Positions 35,914-44,336 of a stretch of 64,000 nt of DNA are shown here, one piece after another; the first letter of the stretch is position 1, and each line of letters starts with the position of its first letter. The notes beneath the pieces are model-generated. The model searched no databases, was not told where the DNA came from, and saw nothing but the letters and a program-made list of their open reading frames with translations. A program made the translations under genes and the position numbers. Source of the DNA: Tolumonas sp008015085. Lineage in GTDB: Bacteria; Pseudomonadota; Gammaproteobacteria; Enterobacterales; Aeromonadaceae. The DNA lies in contig JAJUJX010000012.1 of NCBI GenBank assembly GCA_029265125.1, forward strand, positions 1-64,000, read 5' to 3'.

Positions 35914-36852
35914 TCAGCGCAGTTCACTGCGTTTATCCCACGAAAACCATTTCTGCAGTTGCAACATGCTGCGATCCAGCATGAAGCCGATGACACCGAT
36001 GGTGACGACAGCGACCATAATGCGAGCCAGTGACTGTGAACTGCCGTTCTGGAATTCATCCCACACGAATTTGCCCAACCCCGGATTCTGCGCCAGCATC
36101 TCGGCAGCAATCAGCACCATCCACGCTACCCCCAGCGACAGACGCAACCCGGTAAAAATCATCGGTACAGCCGATGGCAGAATGATTTTTCGAACATGAG
36201 TGATCGGATCGAGCTTCAACACACGACTGACGTTTTTTAAGTCAGGGTCGATATTGGCCACGCCCACCGTGGTATTCAGTAACGTCGGCCACAGGCTGCA
36301 CAGCGTGACGGTGAATGCCGAGTTGATGAACGACTTGGCAACTATCGGACTGTCACTGACATACACCGCACTCACCACCATCGTCACCAGCGGCAGCCAG
36401 GCCAGCGGTGAAATCGGTTTAAGGATCTGGATGACTGGGTTCAGCGCCTGATACATCCACTGGTTCAAACCAAGGATGATGCCCATCGGAATAGCGATCA
36501 GTGACGCGACCAAAAAGCCGGTTGCAACCGTGATCAGGCTGGTTTTGATCTGATCGAAGAAGGTTGGCCGTCCGGTGTACGGGCGAATCGTCACTTTGGC
36601 ATTCGGATCTGCTTTCAGCTTGTCCGCATTCCGCTGTTCCTGACGTTGATAAAAGGCCCTCTTTTTATCCTGTTCAGATTCATGCTCATCTACCAGCCCC
36701 ATGAATTGCTGAGCGGTCGCCACCGGGCCCGGTAAAGAGCCCAATGTGGTGGTAACCTGACTGGCAGCGATCTGCCAGAAGAACAGGAAGGCCAGCAACC
36801 CCACCAGCGGGAACGCCATGTTTTGCCATTTAATGTTCAGTACTGCTGACAT
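35914..36852 (-). CDS. nrtB: Nitrate ABC transporter permease
   Basis: 312 residues from the ATG at 36852, AGGAG upstream. Hydrophobic N-terminus, a polar periplasmic stretch (LVDEHESEQDKKRAFYQRQEQRNADKLK), then the channel helices and an EAA-type loop about residue 215 (VLKLDPITHVRKIILPSAVPMIFTGLRLSLGVAW). Typical NrtB/SsuC-family permease for nitrate or nitrite. Confidence 0.92.
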   Translation of the reverse strand: MSAVLNIKWQNMAFPLVGLLAFLFFWQIAASQVTTTLGSLPGPVATAQQFMGLVDEHESEQDKKRAFYQRQEQRNADKLKADPNAKVTIRPYTGRPTFFDQIKTSLITVATGFLVASLIAIPMGIILGLNQWMYQALNPVIQILKPISPLAWLPLVTMVVSAVYVSDSPIVAKSFINSAFTVTLCSLWPTLLNTTVGVANIDPDLKNVSRVLKLDPITHVRKIILPSAVPMIFTGLRLSLGVAWMVLIAAEMLAQNPGLGKFVWDEFQNGSSQSLARIMVAVVTIGVIGFMLDRSMLQLQKWFSWDKRSELR

Positions 36853-36904
36853 GGTTACTTCTCCTAATTTCAACTTAATACCCAACTCCAGGTACGATGG
36901 GCAT

Positions 36905-38269
36905 TTACAGCTTCTGATCGCCTTTCAGGCCAATTGGAAATTGCTTCAGATAGTCGTTCGGTTTGTGACCATCGTAGGTGATGCCATCAATGAACTTGTT
37001 ATCAGGCGCCTTGTAGCCCGTCTCTTTGGCAAAATCAGGGAAGTCGCTCGCCTTCATCTTGCCTTCGGCAATCAGTTCTTCAGCGGCCTGACGGTACACT
37101 TCCGGCTTGTAGACTTGTTTCGCCATGTCGGCATACCAGTTATCTGGTTTGGCTTCCGGAATTTGTCCCCAGCGGCGCATTTGGGTCAGATACCAGATGG
37201 CATCGGAGTAGTACGGATACGTGGCGTTATGACGGAAGAAGATATTGAAATCAGCCGCCGGACGTTTGTCGCCTTTTTCAAACTCAAAGGTGCCAGTCAT
37301 TGAGTTGGCGATCACTTTGGCATCGGCACCCACATATTCCGGTTTAGCCAGCAGACCGACCGCTTCCTGACGGTTAGCATTGTTATTTTCATCCAGCCAG
37401 TAGGCCGCGCGGATCAGGGCCTTCACGAGATGAATGTGGGTGTTCGGGTATTTTTCGGCCCATGATTTGGAAACTCCGAAGACCTTCTCCGGGTTGTTAT
37501 GCCAGACGTCATCATCGGTCACAACCGGCACACCGATACCTTTAACAACGGCTGCCTGATTCCACGGTTCACCGACGCTGTAACCAAGAATGGTGCCGGC
37601 TTCCAGTGTGGCTGGCATTTGTGGCGGTGGTGTTACAGATAGCAGCACATCGGCCTGTTGCTGTCCGGTGTTATCCCCTTTCAGCGGCGCATAAAAACCG
37701 GGGTTCAGACCGCCAGCGGCCAGCCAGTAGCGCAGTTCGTAATTATGGGTGGATACTGGGAACACCATGCCCATATTGAATGGTTTGCCCTGATCTTTGT
37801 AAGATTTGACGACGGGCTTCAGCGCATCAGCCTTGATCGGATGCACCGGTTTACCATCAGCACCCACAGGGACGTTCGCTTTCATCGCTTCCCATACTTT
37901 ATTGGAAACAGTCGTCGCATTACCGTTCAGATCCATACTGAAAGCGGTAACAACCTCTGCCTTTGTACCAACCCCCGCTGTCGCCCCCAGCGGCTGGCCA
38001 GCCAGCATGTGGGCACCATCCAGTTCCCCGGTGATCACGCGATCCAGCAACACCTTCCAGTTGGCCTGCGCTTCGAGCGTGACATACAACCCTTCATCTT
38101 CGAAATAGCCCTTCTCATACGCAACCGCCAGAGGAGCCATATCGGTTAATTTGATAAAGCCTAATTTCAGCTCTTCTTTCTCAGGGGCACCGGTTTGTGC
38201 CTGCACCGCAGTCGAAGCCAACACCGCACTTATCATCCAACCCACTGCATTGCGTTTTAATGTGATCAT
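36905..38269 (-). CDS. nrtA: Nitrate/nitrite periplasmic binding protein
   Basis: 454 residues from the ATG at 38269, GGAG upstream. The N-terminus MITLKRNAVGWMISAVLASTAVQAQ is a Sec signal peptide, so this is the exported receptor, not a cytoplasmic NasS sensor. NrtA features: LKLGFIKLTDMAPLAVAYEKGYFEDEGLYVTLEAQANWKVLLDRV, ELDGAHMLAGQPLGATAG, GYSVGEPWNQ, AIWYLTQMRRWGQIPE. It is preceded by a 220-base leader with the ANTAR-type attenuator. Confidence 0.94.
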   Translation of the reverse strand: MITLKRNAVGWMISAVLASTAVQAQTGAPEKEELKLGFIKLTDMAPLAVAYEKGYFEDEGLYVTLEAQANWKVLLDRVITGELDGAHMLAGQPLGATAGVGTKAEVVTAFSMDLNGNATTVSNKVWEAMKANVPVGADGKPVHPIKADALKPVVKSYKDQGKPFNMGMVFPVSTHNYELRYWLAAGGLNPGFYAPLKGDNTGQQQADVLLSVTPPPQMPATLEAGTILGYSVGEPWNQAAVVKGIGVPVVTDDDVWHNNPEKVFGVSKSWAEKYPNTHIHLVKALIRAAYWLDENNNANRQEAVGLLAKPEYVGADAKVIANSMTGTFEFEKGDKRPAADFNIFFRHNATYPYYSDAIWYLTQMRRWGQIPEAKPDNWYADMAKQVYKPEVYRQAAEELIAEGKMKASDFPDFAKETGYKAPDNKFIDGITYDGHKPNDYLKQFPIGLKGDQKL

Positions 38270-38280
38270 TCCATTGCTCC

Positions 38281-38317
38281 AAAAAAAACGCCTCACTGGG
38301 TTATTCCAGTGAGGCGT
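38281..38317 (-). terminator. Leader (attenuator) terminator of nrtA
   Basis: Minus-strand 12-bp perfect stem ACGCCTCACTGG/CCAGTGAGGCGT with a 6-base loop, followed by eight T (plus-strand A-run 38281-38288). It ends only 12 bases before the nrtA ATG, so transcription must be prevented from stopping here for the transporter and downstream genes to be expressed. Confidence 0.9.
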
Positions 38318-38359
38318 CGTTGCCTGAGTTACCAAATTGTTGGGAAGCCGCCGTTGGCT
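38312..38359 (-). promoter_or_regulatory. ANTAR-target two-hairpin RNA in the nrtA leader
   Basis: Two small hairpins on the minus strand with hexanucleotide loops. P1 is AGCC-AACGGC-GGCT (38359-38346); P2 is AGGC-AACGAC-GCCT (38325-38312). Both loops have A at position 1 and G at position 4, as in published ANTAR binding RNAs, and P2 uses the 5' arm of the terminator. The linker is 20 bases. Formation of P2 excludes the terminator. Confidence 0.75.
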
Positions 38360-38382
38360 GATCCGTTAACATATTTGATACA

Positions 38383-38398
38383 TTCAGCTTTCGTGCCA
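38383..38398 (-). promoter_or_regulatory. Sigma-54-like promoter candidate before the nrtA leader
   Basis: Minus strand TGGCACG-N4-CTGAA: the -24 half is perfect, the -12 half departs from TTGCA. It lies 24 bases before P1, where a nitrogen-regulated start would be expected. The -12 mismatch keeps confidence low. Confidence 0.3.
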
Positions 38399-38489
38399 GT
38401 TTTTAGAATCGCTTTAAACATGGCTTTTTAATGCATTTTAACGTCTTTTCGCCTGTTTCCCTGACTCAGTTCGGTGCAATCGCACCAGA

Positions 38490-39050
38490 TCAGTCAACCA
38501 GCGTGGCGAGTATCCGGCGAGCCAGTTCAGCCATCGACTGGCTGTTTTTCATTGCGGTGGAACGCATGACTTGATAGGCCGTTTCTTCGTCCAGCCCCTG
38601 CACTTTCATTAAGCGGGCTTTAGCTTGCTGAATCAGTTTATTTTCTTCCAGTCGCTGCGTAAGGTCATTAACGGCCAATTGCTGCTTACGCATCACGTCT
38701 TGCTGTAAGCGGGCTTGTTTCAGCCAGCTTTCCACCGGTTCTTTCTCTTCGACCCGATGCGGCACCAGCGTCACACCTGCTTCCAATAACAGTTGTTGCT
38801 GATTTTCAGGCAGGTTTTCCATAAACAACACCACCGGCAGTCCCTGATTGGCCAGTGTCGTCGCAATTAAACGCCATTCTGCCGGTAAACGCCGGCAATC
38901 TAACATCGCCCCATGCAGGCCGCCCGGCGGATGCATAGGGTCAATCTGTTTGACTAAATAAGGCTCATGACCATAGCGGCTTAATAACAAACCCAGGCGG
39001 TTGGCCTGGGCGATATCGTCGCTATAAATCAGGATCTTTGAATAACTCAT
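38490..39050 (-). CDS. nasT: NasT/NasR-like ANTAR-domain antitermination regulator
   Basis: 186 residues. The N-terminal 120 residues form a degenerate receiver-like domain (SKILIYSDDIAQANRLGLLLSRYGHEPYLV; GAMLDCRRLP). The C-terminal ANTAR domain is clear: LEENKLIQQAKARLMKVQGLDEETAYQVMRSTAMKNSQSMAELARRIL. ANTAR proteins bind paired hexaloop hairpins and prevent leader terminators. Candidate targets lie on both sides, before nasA and before nrtA. No cytoplasmic NasS nitrate sensor is encoded in the window, so how its activity responds to nitrate is open. Confidence 0.88.
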   Translation of the reverse strand: MSYSKILIYSDDIAQANRLGLLLSRYGHEPYLVKQIDPMHPPGGLHGAMLDCRRLPAEWRLIATTLANQGLPVVLFMENLPENQQQLLLEAGVTLVPHRVEEKEPVESWLKQARLQQDVMRKQQLAVNDLTQRLEENKLIQQAKARLMKVQGLDEETAYQVMRSTAMKNSQSMAELARRILATLVD

Positions 39051-39070
39051 CCATGATTCCTAAAAACAGG

Positions 39071-39835
39071 TCAGGCTACCGACTGAAGCAAAGTTTCCGC
39101 CATATGGCCTAGTTCTGCACGCAACTGGACCACTTCACCCATAATCATCAGCACGGGGGTTAATCCGCTTAGCATATGGGCTGCCTGCTCCAAACATGCC
39201 AGCGAGGTCACCTCAACCCGCTGCTGACGTGTCGTCCCCGCTACGACCAACGCAACCGGTAAATGCGCCGGTGCACCGGCCTGTAATAATCCGCGACGCA
39301 ATTCCGTTGCCCGCTCAAGCCCCATATAAAACACCAGAGTGCCACCACTTTTTACCAGACCACTCCAGCCGTGAAACTCCCCACCATCCTGCACATGACC
39401 CGTAACCAGTGTCACAGAACGTGATAACCCACGATGAGTCAGCGGAATGCCTGTCGCCGCTGCGCAGCCAATCGCAGCTGTAATTCCTGGTACGACCTCA
39501 AAAGACACACTGTTGGCCACTAGTAGTAAGGCTTCTTCACCACCACGACCAAACACATAGGGATCACCACCTTTGAGGCGAACAATCCGTTGATATTTCC
39601 CGGCCAGCGTCACCAGCAGTTCTGAAATAGCTTCCTGCTTCATGCTGGGTTGCCCACAGCGTTTCCCCACGTCATAGCGTGCTACTGAAGCGGGAATCAG
39701 TGCCAGAATTTCCTCGCTAACCAGCCGGTCATAGACCACCACATCTGCCTGTTGAATGCACCGCAAGGCTTTGACGGTCAATAAATCCGGATCTCCGGGG
39801 CCTGCCCCCACTAACGAAACAAAACCGTTCATCAT
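39071..39835 (-). CDS. cobA: Uroporphyrinogen-III C-methyltransferase
   Basis: 254 residues from the ATG at 39835 (AAGAGGAG upstream). SUMT signatures: VSLVGAGPGDPDLLTVKAL, VVYDRLVS, RLKGGDPYVFGRGGEE, VPGITAAIGCAAATGIPLTHRGLS. It makes precorrin-2, leading to siroheme for NirB and also a cobalamin precursor. Only the methyltransferase part is present; the CysG dehydrogenase/chelatase half is absent, so siroheme completion needs genes elsewhere. Located between nasA and nasT. Confidence 0.94.
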   Translation of the reverse strand: MMNGFVSLVGAGPGDPDLLTVKALRCIQQADVVVYDRLVSEEILALIPASVARYDVGKRCGQPSMKQEAISELLVTLAGKYQRIVRLKGGDPYVFGRGGEEALLLVANSVSFEVVPGITAAIGCAAATGIPLTHRGLSRSVTLVTGHVQDGGEFHGWSGLVKSGGTLVFYMGLERATELRRGLLQAGAPAHLPVALVVAGTTRQQRVEVTSLACLEQAAHMLSGLTPVLMIMGEVVQLRAELGHMAETLLQSVA

Positions 39836-39858
39836 TGCCACTCCTCTTGCTTCGTCAA

Positions 39859-42492
39859 TCAGGCATCATTGCTGCTGGTATGTTTGTGAAGCAGCTTTTT
39901 CAATTCGACGACACAGGTGCCGCAGTTCGTGCCGCAACGCAGCAGGCTCTGCAAGCCACTTAACTCGCTGATACCCTGTTCACTGATCGCATCAACAATC
40001 TGTTTTTCACTGATACGGAAGCAGGAGCAGATCATACGGCTATCGCCCGCCAGAGCTTGCTCCAGTGTGGTAGAAAGCGCGGTACTGCTCATCGGTAGCC
40101 CCAGCAGACCTGCCAGCAGATCAATATTCACCTGTTGATGCGTAGTACTAACCAGCAATAAACCGATGATACGGCCTTGATTCAACTTCACCGCCAGCCA
40201 GCCGTCTTTCAATGGTAATCGTAGCCAGCGTCCTTGTTGCGCCAGTTGAAACCAGATCTGCTCGGCAGTTCGGGTCTCATCCGTGAGACGGCGGCATTCA
40301 CCGGCATCGAGCGGACGACGCGCCCACCAACTGACCTCCAGATCCGGTTCATGCTGACCAACCCAGAGGCCGTGCCATTTCACCTTGACGGCTTCTGGCA
40401 TCACTTCGGTTTGTTTAAATTGCGGCTGACCGGAAACTGCATCGGTCACCGGCGCCACCAGACGATTCACTCCGGAACAGGAAGAAAAATCATCCGACCA
40501 GTGCATCGGCATAAAGGCTTCACCGTCGCGCAGGCCATCGTCACGCCCCAGCAAGGTCATGACGGAGCCTTGCAGGGAATTAATGCGGATCAGCGCACCT
40601 TCGCTGAAGCCGCTCGCCTGCAGGGTCTGCTGATTGACGTACACTTTCGGTAGCGGTTCGGTTTCCATCAATCGCGACAGATGTCCAGTACGTGTCATGG
40701 TATGCCATTGATCACGCAGACGACCGGTATTCAGTAACCAACTGCCTTCCTGGCGTTCCGCTTTACGTTTCAGTACCGGTTCTTGTGGCACCACGGCAAG
40801 CAGATTGGCTTTGCCATTTGGCGTAGAGAAACAGCCATCACCAAACAGACGCTGACTGGCAACATGTTTGCCGGCAGGTAACGGCCATTGGCGCGGTGTG
40901 AATTGTTCATATTCGTCATTCGTCATCGTCGCCAGAGCGGAAATATCAAACTGACGGCCCCGATGTTCAAAACCAGTGTTTTCAAAACCAGAGAGTGCGG
41001 CATGCTCGCGGAAAATATCGGCGGTGTCGTTGTAGTTAAACGCATCAGCATAACCGAGACGTTTACCCAGTTCCGCCATTGCCCACCAGTCGGGTTTTGC
41101 TTCACCGGGCGCGCGGGTAAAGGCTCGCTGGCGGGTAATGCAACGTTCCGAATTGGTCACGGTGCCACCGCGTTCTCCCCAGCCAGCAGCAGGCAGCAGC
41201 AAATCGGCAAATTGTGCGGTGTCAGTTTTAGGTGTCATTTCAGAGACCACCAGAAACTCGCATTTTTCCAGCGCTTCGCGCACCATCACCGAATCAGGCA
41301 AAGAGACCGCCGGGTTGGTCGCCACCACCCACAGTGCGCGAATTTTGCCACTACGCACTGCTTCAAACATATCCACCGCTTTTAAACCCGGTTTGCGCGC
41401 AATATTGGGCGCATTCCAGAAGCGGGCAACTCGCTCGCAGTTTTCATCGGTGAAGGTCATGTGCGAAGCCAGCTGTGTCGCCAGCCCGCCCACTTCACGA
41501 CCCCCCATCGCATTCGGCTGGCCGGTCATCGAAAATGGCGAAGCGCCCGGCTTGCCCACACGACCAGTCAGCAGATGGGTGTTGATCAGTGCATTGCCTT
41601 TATCGGTGCCTTGATTCGACTGGTTGATCCCCTGACAAAACAGGGTCACTGCTTTCTCATTCTCACCGAACCAACGGTAGAAAGTTTGCAGCTCACTAAC
41701 GGTCAAACCGCATTTCAGCGCGACATTCGCCAGTTCATAATCCGGCGTCATCAGCAGTGCATGCAGCTCGCTAAAGCCATTCACATGAGCTTCGATATAG
41801 GCGTTATCAATGAGATCATGATCCAACAAATAACGGCTTAAGCCGTTAAACAGCCAGACATCCGACCCTGGTCGTAGCGCCAGATGCAAGTCGGCCTGTT
41901 CTGCGGTCATGGTCTTTCGTGGATCAATCACCACCATTTTCATTTCAGGACGGCGTGCCCGTGCCTGCTGAATGCGGCGGAAGATGACTGGGTGTGTCCA
42001 GGCGGTATTCGCCCCTGTAATGACCAGCAGATCGGTAATTTCCAGATCGTCATAACAGCCTGGCACTACGTCTTCGCCGAACGCACGGCTGTGCGCCATC
42101 ACTGCTGACGACATGCACAACCGTGAATTGGTATCAATATTCGCTGCACCGATGAAGCCCTTCATCAGCTTGTTGGCGATATAATAATCTTCCGTCAGCA
42201 ACTGGCCGGAGACATAAAAAGCAACGGATTCCGGCCCGGTCTCAGCAATGATGCGGCCAAACTGGGCAGCCATTTCATCCAATGCCGTATCCCAGCTCAC
42301 CTGCTGCCCATGTAATCGCGGATAAAGCAACCGATTGGGAAAGGCCAGCGTCTCCATCAAGCTGCCCCCCTTCACACATAACGCGCCGCCATTTGCCGGG
42401 TGTGTGGTATCACCGGATAATGTTGTGGCATCATCTACCGTAATGCCACAACCGACACCGCAATAAGCACAGCTGGTATGTATACGACTCAT
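39859..42492 (-). CDS. nasA: Assimilatory nitrate reductase, catalytic subunit
   Basis: 877 residues, GAGG 5 bases before the ATG. N-terminal 4Fe-4S site CAYCGVGCGITVD...CVKGG; Mo-bis-MGD domains with TDTAQFADLLLPAAGWGERGGTVTNSERCITRQR; C-terminal molybdopterin dinucleotide-binding domain; and, from about residue 815, a BFD-like 2Fe-2S domain (CSCFRISEKQ...CGTNCGTC). It reduces nitrate to nitrite in the cytoplasm. No separate NasC/NasB-type electron-transfer flavoprotein is encoded nearby. First gene of the block; its own leader holds a terminator. Confidence 0.96.
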   Translation of the reverse strand: MSRIHTSCAYCGVGCGITVDDATTLSGDTTHPANGGALCVKGGSLMETLAFPNRLLYPRLHGQQVSWDTALDEMAAQFGRIIAETGPESVAFYVSGQLLTEDYYIANKLMKGFIGAANIDTNSRLCMSSAVMAHSRAFGEDVVPGCYDDLEITDLLVITGANTAWTHPVIFRRIQQARARRPEMKMVVIDPRKTMTAEQADLHLALRPGSDVWLFNGLSRYLLDHDLIDNAYIEAHVNGFSELHALLMTPDYELANVALKCGLTVSELQTFYRWFGENEKAVTLFCQGINQSNQGTDKGNALINTHLLTGRVGKPGASPFSMTGQPNAMGGREVGGLATQLASHMTFTDENCERVARFWNAPNIARKPGLKAVDMFEAVRSGKIRALWVVATNPAVSLPDSVMVREALEKCEFLVVSEMTPKTDTAQFADLLLPAAGWGERGGTVTNSERCITRQRAFTRAPGEAKPDWWAMAELGKRLGYADAFNYNDTADIFREHAALSGFENTGFEHRGRQFDISALATMTNDEYEQFTPRQWPLPAGKHVASQRLFGDGCFSTPNGKANLLAVVPQEPVLKRKAERQEGSWLLNTGRLRDQWHTMTRTGHLSRLMETEPLPKVYVNQQTLQASGFSEGALIRINSLQGSVMTLLGRDDGLRDGEAFMPMHWSDDFSSCSGVNRLVAPVTDAVSGQPQFKQTEVMPEAVKVKWHGLWVGQHEPDLEVSWWARRPLDAGECRRLTDETRTAEQIWFQLAQQGRWLRLPLKDGWLAVKLNQGRIIGLLLVSTTHQQVNIDLLAGLLGLPMSSTALSTTLEQALAGDSRMICSCFRISEKQIVDAISEQGISELSGLQSLLRCGTNCGTCVVELKKLLHKHTSSNDA

Positions 42493-42508
42493 CCTTGCCT
42501 CTCAGAAT

Positions 42509-42552
42509 AAAAAAACGTCCGGCCCTTCGAGAGAGCACGGACGTCAATGTCC
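42509..42552 (-). terminator. Leader terminator of nasA with overlapping A1/G4 hexaloop hairpin
   Basis: Minus strand: stem ACGTCCG/CGGACGT followed by seven T, ending 17 bases before the nasA ATG. Overlapping its 5' arm is GGAC-ATTGAC-GTCC (42552-42539), a hexaloop with A1 and G4 like the P2 hairpin of the nrtA leader. This suggests the same ANTAR-controlled antitermination. A clear P1 partner was not found. The rest of 42553-42675 is AT-rich leader. Confidence 0.65.
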
Positions 42553-42675
42553 CATATCTAATTTAATATTTAAGATACAAGTTTTATGCCTGATTTAAAC
42601 AATCTGATAACACAGGTTTTTCTGAGAAAAGGCAGGGTAACGCACCAAAATCAGACATAGAAAAAGAAAAACGCA

Positions 42676-43101
42676 CTAATGCTGAGCTTTTTCAGCCAAC
42701 GCCAGAGGGCTCCATACCAATAGCCATCTTTCTGTTTTTTCTGCCGCAGTCAGTGTTTTGGGCGATACCGAGACCGGCGGTTTTAATAATTTCTTCTCGG
42801 TCAGTCGGCTTGCATTGAGCGCACCCACGCACCGAGTGTCATTGCTGTATGACACACACATCACCGTTGAACATACCGCACAACTGAGAAAAGTCGCGGT
42901 ATTAGAGCCTTGCTGTAGCTCGGTCAATGGCTTCAGGCTCTTGATGGCAATAGTGCCCTGCGGATCTGATAAGTAGCTGATCTGCTGGCGAGTACAAAAA
43001 TCACAATCACAAGCTCTGGGTGCGTAATGATCTAGCGCCATTGGTAATGAGATGCTCATTTCTGTTGTGCCACAGTCACATGTTCCATGATATGTTTTCA
43101 T
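42676..43101 (-). CDS. GFA (glutathione-dependent formaldehyde-activating / CENP-V) family protein
   Basis: About 141 residues from the ATG at 43101; an ATG at 43119 would add six. GFA zinc-binding cysteines are visible: HGTCDCGTTE, RACDCDFCTRQ and LSCAVCSTVMCVSY. Most family members have no proven function despite the name. It follows the LysE gene on the same strand (30 bases) and precedes the nasA leader region. Confidence 0.78.
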   Translation of the reverse strand: MKTYHGTCDCGTTEMSISLPMALDHYAPRACDCDFCTRQQISYLSDPQGTIAIKSLKPLTELQQGSNTATFLSCAVCSTVMCVSYSNDTRCVGALNASRLTEKKLLKPPVSVSPKTLTAAEKTERWLLVWSPLALAEKAQH

Positions 43102-43131
43102 CACATTGATAAACTCCATTATTTCAACAAC

Positions 43132-43749
43132 TCAGCCGCTAAGTTGCTCAACGACCAGTGATATAGCAATCACCACCATGGCACAACCAGAAAAACGGCT
43201 CATCCACTGAGCGGCGTTAGGCCGGGTTTTCAGCACAGCCTGTGCACCGAACCCCACCAATAAATAAACTGCACCGCAGCCTACAATGTGAATGGCACCA
43301 AGAAACAGGATCTGTAATGAAACAGGCCAGTCAGAGCGAGGATCGGTGAATTGTGGCAGTAATGCCAGAAATAATAAAAATACCTTAGGGTTCAGGCCGC
43401 TGACACAAACTCCTTTTGTTAACCACCGGATCGAGGATGTCACTTGCATGCTCTGATCCGCTTTCGGAACCGGAGGATGGAGCAGCAAAGAAACACCAAT
43501 CCAAAGCAGATATCCAGCCCCCATCATGGTAATAGCCAGAATAGCCACAGGATAATGTGCTAACAGTGCCCCGATCCCGGCCGCCACAATAACCGTAGCA
43601 AAGAGATGGCCACACAACAGACCTGTAACGGCAGGCACAACCCTTCGTCCCGTGAGGCCTGCCGAAATGGCGTAAGCCCAGTCAACACCCGGCGTTATCA
43701 CGAATAAGATCGAGACCAGCCAAAATGCGGAGATGATAGAAAATGCCAT
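43132..43749 (-). CDS. LysE/RhtB-family amino acid exporter
   Basis: 205 residues with six hydrophobic segments. LysE signature at the N-terminus: SILFVITPGVDWAYAISAGLTGRRVVPAVTGLLCGHL, then GAGYLLWIGVSLL and SGLNPKVFLLFLALLPQFTDP. Such inner-membrane proteins export amino acids or analogues. It is divergent from an Lrp-type regulator, which is a common pairing. Confidence 0.88.
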   Translation of the reverse strand: MAFSIISAFWLVSILFVITPGVDWAYAISAGLTGRRVVPAVTGLLCGHLFATVIVAAGIGALLAHYPVAILAITMMGAGYLLWIGVSLLLHPPVPKADQSMQVTSSIRWLTKGVCVSGLNPKVFLLFLALLPQFTDPRSDWPVSLQILFLGAIHIVGCGAVYLLVGFGAQAVLKTRPNAAQWMSRFSGCAMVVIAISLVVEQLSG

Positions 43750-43883
43750 ACCTGTTTTCCCTTGATGAAATTTTAGAAAAAAACACCAAAATAGTGCGAT
43801 TTATTGCTATTTTACCGATATATATGTGGTAATTTTTTGCATTATTTTGCTCATCCGTGCGTTCTTTTGGTAAAAACATCACT

Positions 43884-44336
43884 ATGGATAAGATTGATAG
43901 AAAGATTCTTGCTGAGCTTCAGGCTGACGGTCGGCTCTCGGTGACCGAACTGGCTGACAAGGTGGGACTAAGTGTTTCGCCTTGCCACCGGAGAGTGCGG
44001 GCACTGGAAGAATCCGGCGCGATTACGGGTTACCACGCACAGTTGAATCCCTGCGAGCTGGGTTTAACATTTTCTGCTATTGTTTTTGTCACCTTGCGAG
44101 AAGGTGATCGCCGTGCGGTACAAGCGTTTGAGGATGCCGTGATGGATATACCTCAGGTCATTCTTGCTCAGCGCCTGTTCGGTGATCCGGATTACATGCT
44201 TCACGTCATCACGTGGGATCTAAATGCCTTTCAAAATCTTTATGATGAACAACTATCGGCATTACCAGGAGTACAGCGACTGACATCAACACTGGTCATG
44301 AAAAACGTGGTTCAGAACCGGATCCTCCCGCTATGA
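43884..44336 (+). CDS. Lrp/AsnC-family transcriptional regulator
   Basis: 150 residues from the ATG at 43884, where the canonical start MDKIDRKILAELQADGRLSVTELADKVGLSVSPCHRRVRALEESGAITGY begins. The RAM ligand-binding domain follows (FGDPDYMLHVITWDLNAFQNLYDEQLSALPGV). Divergent from the LysE exporter, likely controlling it in response to an amino acid. Its stop overlaps the next start (ATGA). Confidence 0.92.
   Translation: MDKIDRKILAELQADGRLSVTELADKVGLSVSPCHRRVRALEESGAITGYHAQLNPCELGLTFSAIVFVTLREGDRRAVQAFEDAVMDIPQVILAQRLFGDPDYMLHVITWDLNAFQNLYDEQLSALPGVQRLTSTLVMKNVVQNRILPL

Noticed and set aside
42600..42640. Sigma-54-like GG/GC pair (TGGTGCG..CTGCC) before the nasA leader
   Set aside because: The spacing between the GG and GC elements is one base too long for a normal -24/-12 promoter.
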